From: Martinezella tropici
GTDB taxonomy: Bacteria; Pseudomonadota; Alphaproteobacteria; Rhizobiales; Rhizobiaceae
Direction of reading: 5' to 3'
NCBI GenBank assembly: GCA_000799755.1
Contig: JUHI01000012.1
Span: 62,001 to 126,000 of the forward strand
Length of the DNA stretch: 64,000 nt
The translations under genes were made by a program, and so were the position numbers. Below the pieces are notes generated by a model. The model saw only the letters and a program-made list of their open reading frames with translations, had not been told where the DNA came from and ran no database searches. Below are positions 52,815 to 61,386 of this stretch, one piece after another. Numbering within the stretch: position 1 is the stretch's first letter; each line of letters opens with the position of its first letter.

Positions 52815-53651
52815 GTGGAGATCGCAGTCATCGGAGCCGGTGCGATGGGGGGCGCCATCGCGAGGCGTTTGGTCGAAAACGGGGCGAGGGTGGTTACCTA
52901 TCTGGAGGGGCGTTCGGCTTCCACAATCGAGCGGGCGAAGGCCGCCGGCATGGAGCCCGTCGGAATGGACGTGGTTGCGGCGTCGCGTCTTGTTCTTTCT
53001 ATCGTTCCGCCGGCCGAGGCAGTGGCCGTGGCCAAGCAAGTCGCAGCAGAGCTACGTCGGAGTGGCGGCAAAACGACGTTTATGGATTGCAACGCAATTT
53101 CGCCGAAGACCATGGAAGAGGTCGCGGCGATCTTCGGCGGCGACTGCGGCACGGTTCTTGACGGCTCCATTATCGGCGGTCCGCCGAAACCCGGCCAGAA
53201 GGGGCCTCAGCTTTATATAAGCGGAGACGCCGCGAACGACAGCGGTGTGCTTGGCGACCTTGGCCTTCAGGTCCGACGCATGGATGGGCCGATCGGCGCG
53301 GCCTCGGCATTGAAGATGTGTTATGCCGGCATCAATAAAGGCGTAACCGGTCTCGGCACCGCCATGCTGCTTGCCGCGATCCGTTCAGGCGCGGATGGGG
53401 CGCTGAAGCGCGAGCTTCAGGAAAGCCTGCCGAATCTCGATGCGAAATTCGTGCATGGCATTCCCGACATGTATCCGAAGGCCTATCGCTGGGTTGCGGA
53501 GATGGAGGAGATTTCGGAGTTTCTCGGCGAGGACGATCCCGCTGCCTTGATTTTCAAGGGCATGGCCGGGCTCTATCGAAAGATGGCCAGGGATCGGCAA
53601 GAGGGGGGTGTGCTGGCCGCCGAGCTCGACAAGCTCAATAGCGGCGCCTGA
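52815..53651 (+). CDS. 6-phosphogluconate/3-hydroxyisobutyrate dehydrogenase-like oxidoreductase (DUF1932)
   Basis: This 278-residue protein has an N-terminal NAD(P)-binding domain (MEIAVIGAGAMGGAIARRLVENGARV). A C-terminal helical DUF1932 part follows (LKMCYAGINKGVTGLGTAMLLAAIRSGADGALKRELQESLPN). Such proteins belong to the beta-hydroxyacid dehydrogenase superfamily; the substrate is unknown. A GTG at 52815, with AAGGAG seven bases upstream, is the best start. It lies 100 bases after the XRE-cupin gene on the same strand and may belong to the same unit. Confidence 0.83.
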   Translation: MEIAVIGAGAMGGAIARRLVENGARVVTYLEGRSASTIERAKAAGMEPVGMDVVAASRLVLSIVPPAEAVAVAKQVAAELRRSGGKTTFMDCNAISPKTMEEVAAIFGGDCGTVLDGSIIGGPPKPGQKGPQLYISGDAANDSGVLGDLGLQVRRMDGPIGAASALKMCYAGINKGVTGLGTAMLLAAIRSGADGALKRELQESLPNLDAKFVHGIPDMYPKAYRWVAEMEEISEFLGEDDPAALIFKGMAGLYRKMARDRQEGGVLAAELDKLNSGA

Positions 53652-53762
53652 TCCCAAGATCCATTGCGGCGCGTCCCATCCCATCTCCCGTTGCTGCGAT
53701 CATGATATAAAATCATCAGGCCGACTCGCATTGACGTTGGCGACCTGGACCGAGGGAGACGC

Positions 53763-54281
53763 ATGACACAGCCGATCAAGACCATCGTCGTTGCCGTATC
53801 GCGCAACGGCATCATCGGGCGCGAAGGCGACATGCCCTGGCGGTTGTCATCCGATCTGAAGCGTTTCAAGGCGATGACGCTTGGCAAGCCTGTGATCATG
53901 GGACGCAAGACGTTCCAATCGATCGGCAAGCCGTTGCCTGGCCGGTCCAATGTCGTCATCACCCGTGACGCCGGGTTCTCTGCGGAGGGCGTAACGGTGG
54001 CGCATTCGCTCGACGAGGCTATAGATGCTGCGACGCGGCTCGCCGAGGAAAGCCATGCCGAGGAAATCTGCATCCTCGGCGGCGGCGAAATCTATCGACA
54101 GGCGATTGGTCTGTCCGACCGCTTGCTGATAACCCACGTGGAGGCCGATGTGGAAGGTGATACCGCCTTTCCGGCGATCGATCCCGGGATCTGGCAGGCT
54201 GACGGCGAGCTTGCCGTGCCGGCAGGAGAAAAGGATACATATCCGACGCGGTTCGTCACCTATTTCAGGCGAAAAGCATAA
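53763..54281 (+). CDS. folA: Dihydrofolate reductase
   Basis: DHFR reduces dihydrofolate to tetrahydrofolate with NADPH. This 172-residue chromosomal-type enzyme shows IVVAVSRNGIIGREGDMPWRLSSDLKRFKAMTLGKPVIMGRKTFQSIGKPLPGRSNVVITRD, with the catalytic Asp in the SSDLKRF helix, and CILGGGEIYRQAIGLSDRLLITHVEADVEGDTAFP. GGGAG lies before the ATG at 53763. It regenerates the cofactor spent by ThyA. The usual rhizobial order thyA-folA-hflKC is interrupted here by four other genes. Confidence 0.95.
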   Translation: MTQPIKTIVVAVSRNGIIGREGDMPWRLSSDLKRFKAMTLGKPVIMGRKTFQSIGKPLPGRSNVVITRDAGFSAEGVTVAHSLDEAIDAATRLAEESHAEEICILGGGEIYRQAIGLSDRLLITHVEADVEGDTAFPAIDPGIWQADGELAVPAGEKDTYPTRFVTYFRRKA

Positions 54282-54386
54282 AAGCCACCCGCAAAAATCA
54301 AATATTTTCCAATGAATCCGACGAACTTCCTGAAGTCGCGTTGAAAGCAGGTGCTTCGATACCTATAACGGGAAACAATCGCCGCC

Positions 54387-54405
54387 ACCCACGTATTCCG
54401 TGGGT
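54387..54405 (+). terminator. Weak hairpin between folA and hflK
   Basis: ACCCACG at 54387-54393 pairs with CGTGGGT at 54399-54405 across TATTC, followed by TTGG only. It lies 40 bases before the hflK start and could be an attenuating or leader structure rather than a terminator. Confidence 0.35.
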
Positions 54406-54444
54406 TTGGTGCGATATCGGGAGTCAACAAACAAAGAGGTTTTG

Positions 54445-55572
54445 ATGCCTTGGAGCAATCAGAATGGCGGCGGCGGTGGCCCATGGGGCGGCGGCGGCGG
54501 CGGTGGAAATAATCAGGGACCTTGGGGCCAAGGACCGAACCGGCCGCGCGGTGGCGGCAACGGAGGGCCTCCGGATCTTGAGGATATCATTCGCCGCGGC
54601 CAGGACCGATTGAAGGGCTTCGTACCCGGCGGATTCAATGCAGGCGTCGTCCTCATCATCGTCGCGGTGATCGCCGTTTTCTGGCTGATCCAGTGCATCT
54701 ACACCGTGCAGCCAGACGAACGAGGCGTGGAACTGCGCTTCGGCAAGCCGCGCGAGGAAGTCTCGATGCCCGGCCTGCACTTCCATCTCTGGCCGATGGA
54801 TCGCGTCGAATTCGTCAAAGTCACCGAGCAGCAGCGCAATATCGGCGGCCGCTCGACGGCCGGTTCGACGGCCGGCCTGATGCTGACGGGCGACCAGAAC
54901 ATCGTCAACGTGCAGTTCTCGATCCTCTATACCGTGACCAATCCGCAATCCTATCTGTTCAATCTCGAGACCCCCGACGAGACTTTGCAGCAGGTTGCCG
55001 AAAGCGCGATGCGCGAGGTCGTCGGTCGCCGTCCGGCTCAGGACATCTATCGCGACAAGCGTCAGGAAATCGCGACCGAGGTGAGAAACATCATCCAGGA
55101 CACGATTGATCGCTATGCCACCGGCATTTCCATCAATGCCGTGCCGATCGAGGATGTTTCGCCGCCGCGCGAAGTGGCCGATGCGTTCGACGAAGTGCAG
55201 CGCGCCGAGCAGAACGAAGACCAGCAGGTGGAAGAGGCCAATCAATACGCCAACCAGCAGCTCGGTCAGGCCCGTGGTCGCGCCGCACAGATCCGCGAAG
55301 AAGCGGCTGCCTACAAGGACCGCGTCGTCAAGGAAGCGCAGGGTGAGGCACAGCGCTTCATCTCGATCTACGACGAATACGTCAAGGCACCGGAAGTGAC
55401 CCGCAAGCGTCTCTTCCTCGAAACCATGGAGTCCGTCATCGGCAATTCCAACAGCATCATCATCGACGACCAGCAGGGCGTCGTGCCTTACCTGCCGCTG
55501 AACGAAATCGGCAAGCAATCCACGACACAGCCGGGCAGACCCGGTGCTGCAACTCAGCCGGAGGCCAAATAA
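54445..55572 (+). CDS. hflK: FtsH modulator HflK
   Basis: HflK and HflC form a large ring around the FtsH protease in the inner membrane and modulate it. The 375-residue product starts with a Gly/Asn/Pro-rich cytoplasmic tail (about residues 1-45), then a membrane helix at about 66-86, and an SPFH/band-7 domain with VQPDERGVELRFGKP, GLHFHLWPMDRVEFVKVTEQQRNI and TGDQNIVNVQFSILYTV. A long coiled coil follows. GAGG stands six bases before the ATG. The hflC start overlaps the stop by one base (TAATG). Confidence 0.94.
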   Translation: MPWSNQNGGGGGPWGGGGGGGNNQGPWGQGPNRPRGGGNGGPPDLEDIIRRGQDRLKGFVPGGFNAGVVLIIVAVIAVFWLIQCIYTVQPDERGVELRFGKPREEVSMPGLHFHLWPMDRVEFVKVTEQQRNIGGRSTAGSTAGLMLTGDQNIVNVQFSILYTVTNPQSYLFNLETPDETLQQVAESAMREVVGRRPAQDIYRDKRQEIATEVRNIIQDTIDRYATGISINAVPIEDVSPPREVADAFDEVQRAEQNEDQQVEEANQYANQQLGQARGRAAQIREEAAAYKDRVVKEAQGEAQRFISIYDEYVKAPEVTRKRLFLETMESVIGNSNSIIIDDQQGVVPYLPLNEIGKQSTTQPGRPGAATQPEAK

Positions 55573-56510
55573 TGACGTCCAGCCGTTTGCCAGCCATTCT
55601 CATCGCGCTTGCGGTGCTGCTGCTGCTCATCTACTCGTCGGTGTTCGTGGTCAATGCCAAGGAGCAGGCGATCGTCCTGCGCTTCGGCCAGATCCGCGCA
55701 GTCAAGACTGAGCCGGGCCTCTACTTCAAGCTGCCCTTCGCCTTCATGGATGCCGACCGCGTTCAGTACATTCAGCGGCAGGAACTTCGCTTCGATCTGG
55801 ACAATATCCGCGTCCAGGTTTCCGGCGGCAAGTTCTATGAGGTCGACGCCTTTGTCGTCTACAAGATCACGGATGCGCGCAGGTTCCGCGAGACGGTATC
55901 GGGAGATCGCGACGCCGCGGAATCGCGCCTGAGAACCCGCCTCGATGCTGCTCTTCGTCGTGTTTACGGTCTGCGCAACTTCGAAGCCGCGCTTTCCAAT
56001 GAACGCGCTTCGATGATGACCGAAGTGCGTGACGATCTGCATCGCGATGCCGAAACACTCGGTCTCAACATCGAGGACGTCCGCATCCGCCGCACCGATC
56101 TGACGCAGGAAGTCTCGCAGCAGACCTACGACCGCATGAAGGCCGAGCGTCTGGCGGAAGCCGAATTGATCCGCGCTCGCGGTAACGAAGAGGGCCAGCG
56201 CCGCCGGGCGGTCGCAGACCGTCAGGTCGTCGAAATCGTTGCTGACGCGCAGAAGGATTCGGAAGTACTGCGCGGTGAAGGCGAAGCCGAGCGAAACGGC
56301 ATCTTCGCCGATGCCTCTTCCCGCGACCCGAACTTCTACGAGTTCTATCGCTCGATGGCCGCCTATAACAGGGCGTTGGCAACGGGCGGGAAGACGCTCG
56401 TGCTGCCGCCGAACAAGTCGGACTTCTTCAAGTATTTCGACAGTCCTGCGGGTAAGGCGGCTGCTTCGGGCGCTCCGGCGCTCGCCAATCCGACGCCACC
56501 TGCGAACTGA
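55572..56510 (+). CDS. hflC: FtsH modulator HflC
   Basis: The 312-residue product is the partner of HflK: one N-terminal membrane helix (residues 7-27), then the band-7 domain (AKEQAIVLRFGQIRAVKTEPGLYFKLPF), RRTDLTQEVSQQTYDRMKAERLAEAELIRARGNEEGQRRRA, and a tail ending RDPNFYEFYRSMAAYNRALATGGKTLVLPPNKSDFFKYF. Its start overlaps hflK by one base, so the pair is translationally coupled. degP follows about 195 bases later, after a terminator. Confidence 0.94.
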   Translation: MTSSRLPAILIALAVLLLLIYSSVFVVNAKEQAIVLRFGQIRAVKTEPGLYFKLPFAFMDADRVQYIQRQELRFDLDNIRVQVSGGKFYEVDAFVVYKITDARRFRETVSGDRDAAESRLRTRLDAALRRVYGLRNFEAALSNERASMMTEVRDDLHRDAETLGLNIEDVRIRRTDLTQEVSQQTYDRMKAERLAEAELIRARGNEEGQRRRAVADRQVVEIVADAQKDSEVLRGEGEAERNGIFADASSRDPNFYEFYRSMAAYNRALATGGKTLVLPPNKSDFFKYFDSPAGKAAASGAPALANPTPPAN

Positions 56511-56532
56511 GGCGTCGATCTTAGTCACAGGG

Positions 56533-56562
56533 AAGGGCTGCCTCCGGGCAGCCCTTTTCTTT
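56533..56562 (+). terminator. Terminator after hflC
   Basis: AAGGGCTGCC at 56533-56542 pairs perfectly with GGCAGCCCTT at 56547-56556 across TCCG, followed by TTCTTT. It sits 22 bases after the hflC stop, so degP likely has its own promoter. Confidence 0.88.
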
Positions 56563-56704
56563 ATGGCGGATTGCATCACTTTCGACCTGCAAGCATCGGC
56601 AGCGCGGAGCTCCGGGGATTTCGCAAAAAGGTGATTTCACGCTTCATCATTCCGCCTTATGTTGATGCTTATACAAGTTTTCCCTTTTTCGATGAGGATG
56701 CCTG

Positions 56705-58417
56705 ATGGCTTCGACCAATCGCCTGCTTTTCAGCCGTTCGTTTGCCTTGCTTGCGAGCATCGCGCTGATTGCCGGCCCCGTTGTGGGCGTTACCGAACAG
56801 GCCTATGCGCAGACGCAAAACAGCGGCGCGGCCGCGGGCGCCCAAGCGCCGGCAACGACAAACACTCAGACGCCGCCGGCAGCATCCCCCACGATCACGA
56901 CGAACCCGGCCATGAATGCCGGGCCGGCATCCGTTGCCGATCTCGCGTCCGGATTGCTCGACGCGGTCGTCAACATTTCCACATCGCAGAAGGTCAAGGA
57001 CGAGGGCAACGGCCCCGCCACGCCGAAGGTGCCGGACAACTCGCCCTATCAGGACGAATTCAACGATTTCTTCAACAACAAGAAAGACGACGACAGCAAT
57101 CGCAAGGTGAGCTCGCTCGGCTCCGGCTTCGTCATCGACCCCACCGGCTACATCGTCACCAACAATCACGTCATCGAAGGCGCCGACGATATCGAGGTGA
57201 TCTTTCCGAATGGCACCAAGCTGAAGGCCAAGCTGATCGGAACGGATACGAAGACCGATCTTTCCGTCCTCAAGGTCGAGCCGAAGCGTCCGCTGACGGC
57301 GGTCAAATTCGGCGATTCCTCGAAGATGCGGATCGGCGACTGGGTGATGGCGATCGGCAATCCCTTCGGTCTCGGCGGCTCTGTGACCATCGGTATCGTC
57401 TCGGCGCGGGGCCGCAATATCAATGCCGGCCCCTATGACAATTTCATCCAGACGGATGCGGCGATCAACAAGGGTAATTCCGGCGGGCCACTCTTCAACA
57501 TGAAGGGCGAGGTGATCGGCATCAATACGGCCATCATCTCTCCGAGTGGCGGTTCGATCGGTATCGGCTTTGCCGTGCCGTCGGAACTGGCGGAAGGTGT
57601 CGTCAATCAGCTCCGTGACTTCGGCGAGACGCGTCGCGGCTGGCTCGGCGTGCGCATTCAGCCTGTCACGGACGATGTCGCCAACAGCCTTGGCCTTTCG
57701 GAGGCCAAGGGCGCACTGGTGGCTGGTGTCATCAAGGGCGGTCCGGTCGACAACGGCTCGATCAAGGCGGGCGACGTCATCCTGAAATTCGACGGCAAGG
57801 ATGTCGACGAGATGCGCGATCTGCCGCGCGTTGTCGCCGAAAGTCCTGTCGGCAAGGCGGTGGATGTCGTCATCTATCGCGACGGCAAGCAGCAGACCGT
57901 GAAGGTGACGCTCGGCCGGTTGGAAGACAGCGATCAGGCGGCGGCGGCAAGTGCTGACAAGGGTAAGAAACCACAGCTTGCACCCGGCGACAATGGCAAC
58001 AGCGATGGCGTCATCAATCCCGATCAGGGAGACGACGGTGACGACGACGGCATGGATGGTCAGGATCAGGGCGGCGACCCGCAGCAATCGCCGCAGGCTC
58101 AGTCGCCGGCGCCGGCGACCTCGAATATTCTCGGCATGAAGCTCTCGACGTTGACGGCGGAAACCCGCAAGAGCTTCGGTATTGCCGACAGCGTCGATGG
58201 CGTCGTCATTACTGAGGTGACGCCCGGTTCGGCCGCCGCTGAAAAGGGGTTGAAGCCCGGCGACGTCGTCGTTGAGGTCGCGCAGGAATTCGTCCAGACT
58301 CCCAGCGCCGCGTCGGACAAGGTCGCTTCGCTGAAGCGTGAGGGACGGCGCAATGCACAGATGATGATCGCATCTCCGAATGGTGACTTGCGCTTCATCG
58401 CCGTCGCGCTGGAGTAG
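56705..58417 (+). CDS. degP: Periplasmic serine protease/chaperone DegP (HtrA)
   Basis: DegP degrades or refolds misfolded proteins in the periplasm. The 570-residue product has a signal peptide (a hydrophobic LALLASIALIAG-like stretch ending near QAYA), then a trypsin-like domain with H155 (VTNNHVIEG), D185 (KTDLSVLKV) and S259 (NKGNSGGPLF). Two PDZ domains follow, around residues 300-400 and 480-565. A polar, Asp/Gln-rich linker between them (about 405-465) is longer than usual. It is near hflKC, so protein quality-control genes cluster here. The start at 56705 is the first ATG, with no clear ribosome site. Confidence 0.94.
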   Translation: MASTNRLLFSRSFALLASIALIAGPVVGVTEQAYAQTQNSGAAAGAQAPATTNTQTPPAASPTITTNPAMNAGPASVADLASGLLDAVVNISTSQKVKDEGNGPATPKVPDNSPYQDEFNDFFNNKKDDDSNRKVSSLGSGFVIDPTGYIVTNNHVIEGADDIEVIFPNGTKLKAKLIGTDTKTDLSVLKVEPKRPLTAVKFGDSSKMRIGDWVMAIGNPFGLGGSVTIGIVSARGRNINAGPYDNFIQTDAAINKGNSGGPLFNMKGEVIGINTAIISPSGGSIGIGFAVPSELAEGVVNQLRDFGETRRGWLGVRIQPVTDDVANSLGLSEAKGALVAGVIKGGPVDNGSIKAGDVILKFDGKDVDEMRDLPRVVAESPVGKAVDVVIYRDGKQQTVKVTLGRLEDSDQAAAASADKGKKPQLAPGDNGNSDGVINPDQGDDGDDDGMDGQDQGGDPQQSPQAQSPAPATSNILGMKLSTLTAETRKSFGIADSVDGVVITEVTPGSAAAEKGLKPGDVVVEVAQEFVQTPSAASDKVASLKREGRRNAQMMIASPNGDLRFIAVALE

Positions 58418-58420
58418 CGC

Positions 58421-58999
58421 TCAGCTCTCGATGTGTCTTGCCTGCTGCGCCCGCCATTCGGCGGCGCGCAGCCGATAGACCACATGTCGCTTCAGATGCG
58501 GATGCGTCTCGGGAATTTGCGGATGATCGAAATCACTGAACGGATGGGGCTGCATTCCGATCTTGCGCATGACTGAGAGCACGCGCCTGTTGTCATGCAC
58601 GGCGATCGAAAGGATCTCCTTCAGGCTCAAGACTGTGAACGCCTGACGTATCAGGGCTGCGCCGGCTTCCGTTGCGTAGCCGTTTCCCCAATGGCGTGCC
58701 GAGAGCCGCCAGCCGATCTCCACGGCATCGCGAGGCAAGTGAGGTTCGAGCTGCACTCTGGACAGCCCCGAGAAGCCGATCGCCTCGCCGCTATGCTTCA
58801 AAACCGCGACCAGAAAATCGAAGCCGGGTTCGGGCGTGATTTTCCCGATCATGGAGAAGATGGCGTCGGCATCTTTGCGGCTGCGGCTGAAGGGAAAGAA
58901 CTCAAGAACGGCGGGATCGGAACTCAGCTCGTAGAATAGCTCGCGATCCTCTTCCCGACATGGCCGCAGGATCAGCCGGGATGTTTCGATCGTCGTCAT
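58421..58999 (-). CDS. GNAT acetyltransferase (RimJ/RimL-like), copy A
   Basis: This 192-residue protein is a RimL-type GNAT: TSRLILRPCREEDRELFYELSSDPAVLEFFPFSRSRKDADAIF, then ARHWGNGYATEAGAALIRQAF and LSVMRKIGMQPHPFSDFDHPQIPETHPHLKRHVVYRL. The substrate is unknown. It is the second gene of a pair: the neighbour's TGA overlaps its ATG by four bases (ATGA). The two proteins share many positions, for example FDHP--P-THP-L-RHV-YRL near the end, so they arose by tandem duplication. Confidence 0.87.
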   Translation of the reverse strand: MTTIETSRLILRPCREEDRELFYELSSDPAVLEFFPFSRSRKDADAIFSMIGKITPEPGFDFLVAVLKHSGEAIGFSGLSRVQLEPHLPRDAVEIGWRLSARHWGNGYATEAGAALIRQAFTVLSLKEILSIAVHDNRRVLSVMRKIGMQPHPFSDFDHPQIPETHPHLKRHVVYRLRAAEWRAQQARHIES

Positions 59000-59559
59000 T
59001 GCCGGGCGCGCCACTCGGCTGCGGTGAGGCGATAGAGAACATGGCGCTGCAGGTCGGGGTGGGTGTCGGGAACGTTGGGGTGATCGAAATCGCCACCCTC
59101 GACGCGGTGCATGCCGATCCGCTCCATCACCGCGGTCGATCTGACATTGTTGTACACGGCGAAGGAAACGATCTGGTCCAGGCCGAGTTTGCCGAAGCCG
59201 TAAGCGAGAAGCGTGCGCGCGGCCTCGCTGACCAGCCCCTTGCCCCAGTGCCGCGCCACCAGCCGCCAACCGATCTCGACAGTTCCGATCGCGACGAAGG
59301 GTTCCAGATGATCCGTTCGTACCAGCCCGCAATAGCCGATCGCCTCGCCGCTTTCCTTCAGTTCCAGCACATAGAGGCCGATGCCGGTCTCCGTGATCAT
59401 CGACTGCACACGATCGAAGAAAGCGTCCGCTTCGGCGCGATTGCGGCGAAATGGAAAGAACTCCATGACGGCTTCGTCGGAATTGATCTCGTAAGCCAGG
59501 TCGCGATCCGTTTCGCGCCAGTTGCGGATGATGAGGCGGTCGGTTTCGGTGATGATCAT
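58996..59559 (-). CDS. GNAT acetyltransferase (RimJ/RimL-like), copy B
   Basis: This 187-residue paralogue reads TDRLIIRNWRETDRDLAYEINSDEAVMEFFPFRRNRAEADAFFDRV, then ARHWGKGLVSEAARTLLAYGFGKLGL and MERIGMHRVEGGDFDHPNVPDTHPDLQRHVLYRLTAAEWRARQ. Same family and layout as the next gene, with the acetyl-CoA loop in HWGKGLVSEA. It is the first gene of the pair on the minus strand and follows serB after 32 bases, so the three may share one transcript. Confidence 0.87.
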   Translation of the reverse strand: MIITETDRLIIRNWRETDRDLAYEINSDEAVMEFFPFRRNRAEADAFFDRVQSMITETGIGLYVLELKESGEAIGYCGLVRTDHLEPFVAIGTVEIGWRLVARHWGKGLVSEAARTLLAYGFGKLGLDQIVSFAVYNNVRSTAVMERIGMHRVEGGDFDHPNVPDTHPDLQRHVLYRLTAAEWRARQ

Positions 59560-59591
59560 CTGTGGCCTCCGGTATCGGCGCTTTGCGCCGC

Positions 59592-60482
59592 CTACGGTTT
59601 GACGAAGTCCGTCTTGCGATAGCCCTGGATGTAGAGCAGGGCCGTGAGATCGCCGTGGTCGATGCGCATCTTCGCCTGCGCGGAGACAGTCGGCTTGGCG
59701 TGGAGCGCGACGCCGGCGCCGGCGAGCTTCAGCATGCCGAGATCGTTGGCGCCGTCGCCGACGGCCATGGCGTCATCGGTGGAAATACCGAGCGTTTCGG
59801 CGATATCGATGAGCGCATCCACCTTGGCCTGCATACCGAGGATCGGCTCCTCGACGAGGCCGGTCAGTATGTTGTTCTCTTCCAGCAGGATGTTGGCCCG
59901 GTTCTCGTCGAAGCCGAGGGTCGCACCGATGCGGCTGGTGAATACGGTGAAACCGCCGGAGACGAGGGCGGTATAATAGCCTTTAGCCTTCATGGTCGCG
60001 ATCAGTTCGGGGCCGCCCGGCGTCAGCGTAATGTGCTTGGCGATGACATCGTCGACAACGGAGAGCGGCAACCCCTTCAAGAGAGCCACGCGCTCGCGCA
60101 GGGCCGGCTCGAAGGCAATCTCGCCGTTCATGGCGCGGGCGGTGATGTCGGCGACCTTCTCCTTGAGGCCGACTTCGGCGGCGAGTTCGTCGATGCATTC
60201 CTGGCCGATCATGGTGGAGTCCATATCGGCAATCAGCAGCTTTTTGCGGCGGGTTTCCGTTTCCTGGACGATGAGATCGATCGGCGCGCTGCCGATTGCC
60301 GCCAGAATATCGGCTTCCGCGGCCCGCAGATCCGTATCGTCGCGCAGCGCGATATCGCAGGCAACGCCGTCGGCCAGCCAGTAGAGCCCGGACGCCTTGA
60401 CGGTATCTGCCGCCTTTTCTGCGATGGCCGGAACAAGAACGGGGTTTGACGGATTGGCAATAAGCGTGGCAACGAAGGCCAT
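59592..60482 (-). CDS. serB: Phosphoserine phosphatase SerB
   Basis: SerB removes phosphate from O-phosphoserine, the last step of serine synthesis. The 296-residue product has an N-terminal ACT-like part and a HAD phosphatase core: IADMDSTMIG with the nucleophile D86 and D88, LVSGGFTVFT (serine/threonine loop), and the metal-binding AVGDGANDLGMLKLAG. The ATG is at 60482. The facing miaA start codon overlaps it (CATG). Downstream on the same strand are the two GNAT genes. Confidence 0.94.
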   Translation of the reverse strand: MAFVATLIANPSNPVLVPAIAEKAADTVKASGLYWLADGVACDIALRDDTDLRAAEADILAAIGSAPIDLIVQETETRRKKLLIADMDSTMIGQECIDELAAEVGLKEKVADITARAMNGEIAFEPALRERVALLKGLPLSVVDDVIAKHITLTPGGPELIATMKAKGYYTALVSGGFTVFTSRIGATLGFDENRANILLEENNILTGLVEEPILGMQAKVDALIDIAETLGISTDDAMAVGDGANDLGMLKLAGAGVALHAKPTVSAQAKMRIDHGDLTALLYIQGYRKTDFVKP

Positions 60483-60495
60483 GAGCAGAAACCCT

Positions 60496-61377
60496 ATGAG
60501 CAATATCGACGCGATCCTGATAACCGGGCCGACCGCCAGCGGCAAGTCCGCGCTGGCAGTAGAATTGGCCCGTTTGCATGATGGCGTCGTCATCAATGCC
60601 GACAGTATGCAGGTCTATGACACCCTGCGCGTGCTGACCGCACGGCCCGACGAGGCCGATATGGGCGGCGTTCCGCATCATCTTTACGGTCATGTGCCGG
60701 CAGGCCAGGTCTATTCCACCGGTATCTGGCTGCGCGAGGCCAGCACCCTGGTCGAAAGTCTGCGCGGCGAGGGCAGAATGCCTGTCTTCGTTGGCGGTAC
60801 GGGCCTCTATTTCAAGGCGTTGACCGGCGGCCTTTCCGACATGCCGGAGATTCCGCCAGATATCCGCGATCGGCTTCGCGGTCGATTGCTGGCGGAGGGA
60901 GCGGAAGCGCTACATGGCGAGCTTATGGAGCGTGACAATGCCGTTGCCGAAACGCTGAAGTCTCAGGATGGACAGCGTATCGTTCGAGCCCTGGAGGTGA
61001 TCGAAGCGACAGGCCAATCCATAGCCTCCTTTCAGGGGAAGACCGGGCCTGTTGTCATCGATCCCGATCGTGCGCGAAAGATCGTGGTTCTGCCCGAGCG
61101 CACCGTGCTGCACGAACGTATCAACAGCCGTTTCGAGACGATGCTGGCAATGGGCGCCGAAGATGAAGTGCGGGCTCTGCTGGCGCTGGATCTGCCCTCG
61201 GAAATGCCTGTGATGAAAGCGATCGGTGTCGCGCAGATCGCCGCGATGCTGACGGGGGAGATGACGCGCGCCGAGGTTATCGAAACCGGTTCGGCGGCGA
61301 CGCGGCAATATGCCAAGCGGCAGATGACCTGGTTCCGCAATCAGATGGATGAGAGCTGGGAGCGTTTGAGCCCGTAG
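60496..61377 (+). CDS. miaA: tRNA dimethylallyltransferase MiaA
   Basis: MiaA attaches a dimethylallyl group to adenosine 37 of tRNAs that read codons starting with U. The 293-residue product has the P-loop GPTASGKS at residues 11-18, INADSMQVYDTLRVLTARPDEADMGGVPHHLYG, and VFVGGTGLYFKALTGGLSDMP. The C-terminal part is typical, with AIGVAQIAAMLTGEMTRAEVIETGSAATRQYAKRQMTWFRNQ. The start is uncertain: ATG at 60496 (used here) or ATG at 60481, whose first two bases lie inside the divergent serB start. AAGG stands four bases before 60481. Confidence 0.94.
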   Translation: MSNIDAILITGPTASGKSALAVELARLHDGVVINADSMQVYDTLRVLTARPDEADMGGVPHHLYGHVPAGQVYSTGIWLREASTLVESLRGEGRMPVFVGGTGLYFKALTGGLSDMPEIPPDIRDRLRGRLLAEGAEALHGELMERDNAVAETLKSQDGQRIVRALEVIEATGQSIASFQGKTGPVVIDPDRARKIVVLPERTVLHERINSRFETMLAMGAEDEVRALLALDLPSEMPVMKAIGVAQIAAMLTGEMTRAEVIETGSAATRQYAKRQMTWFRNQMDESWERLSP

Positions 61378-61386
61378 GTTCGGGCA

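Noticed and set aside
54445-54580. Glycine-rich start of hflK suspected to be a frameshift or repeat artefact
   Set aside because: A Gly/Asn/Pro-rich cytoplasmic N terminus is normal for HflK, and the frame continues cleanly.
56669-58087. A 472-codon minus-strand frame opposite degP
   Set aside because: It is antisense to degP, which carries the full catalytic triad and two PDZ domains.
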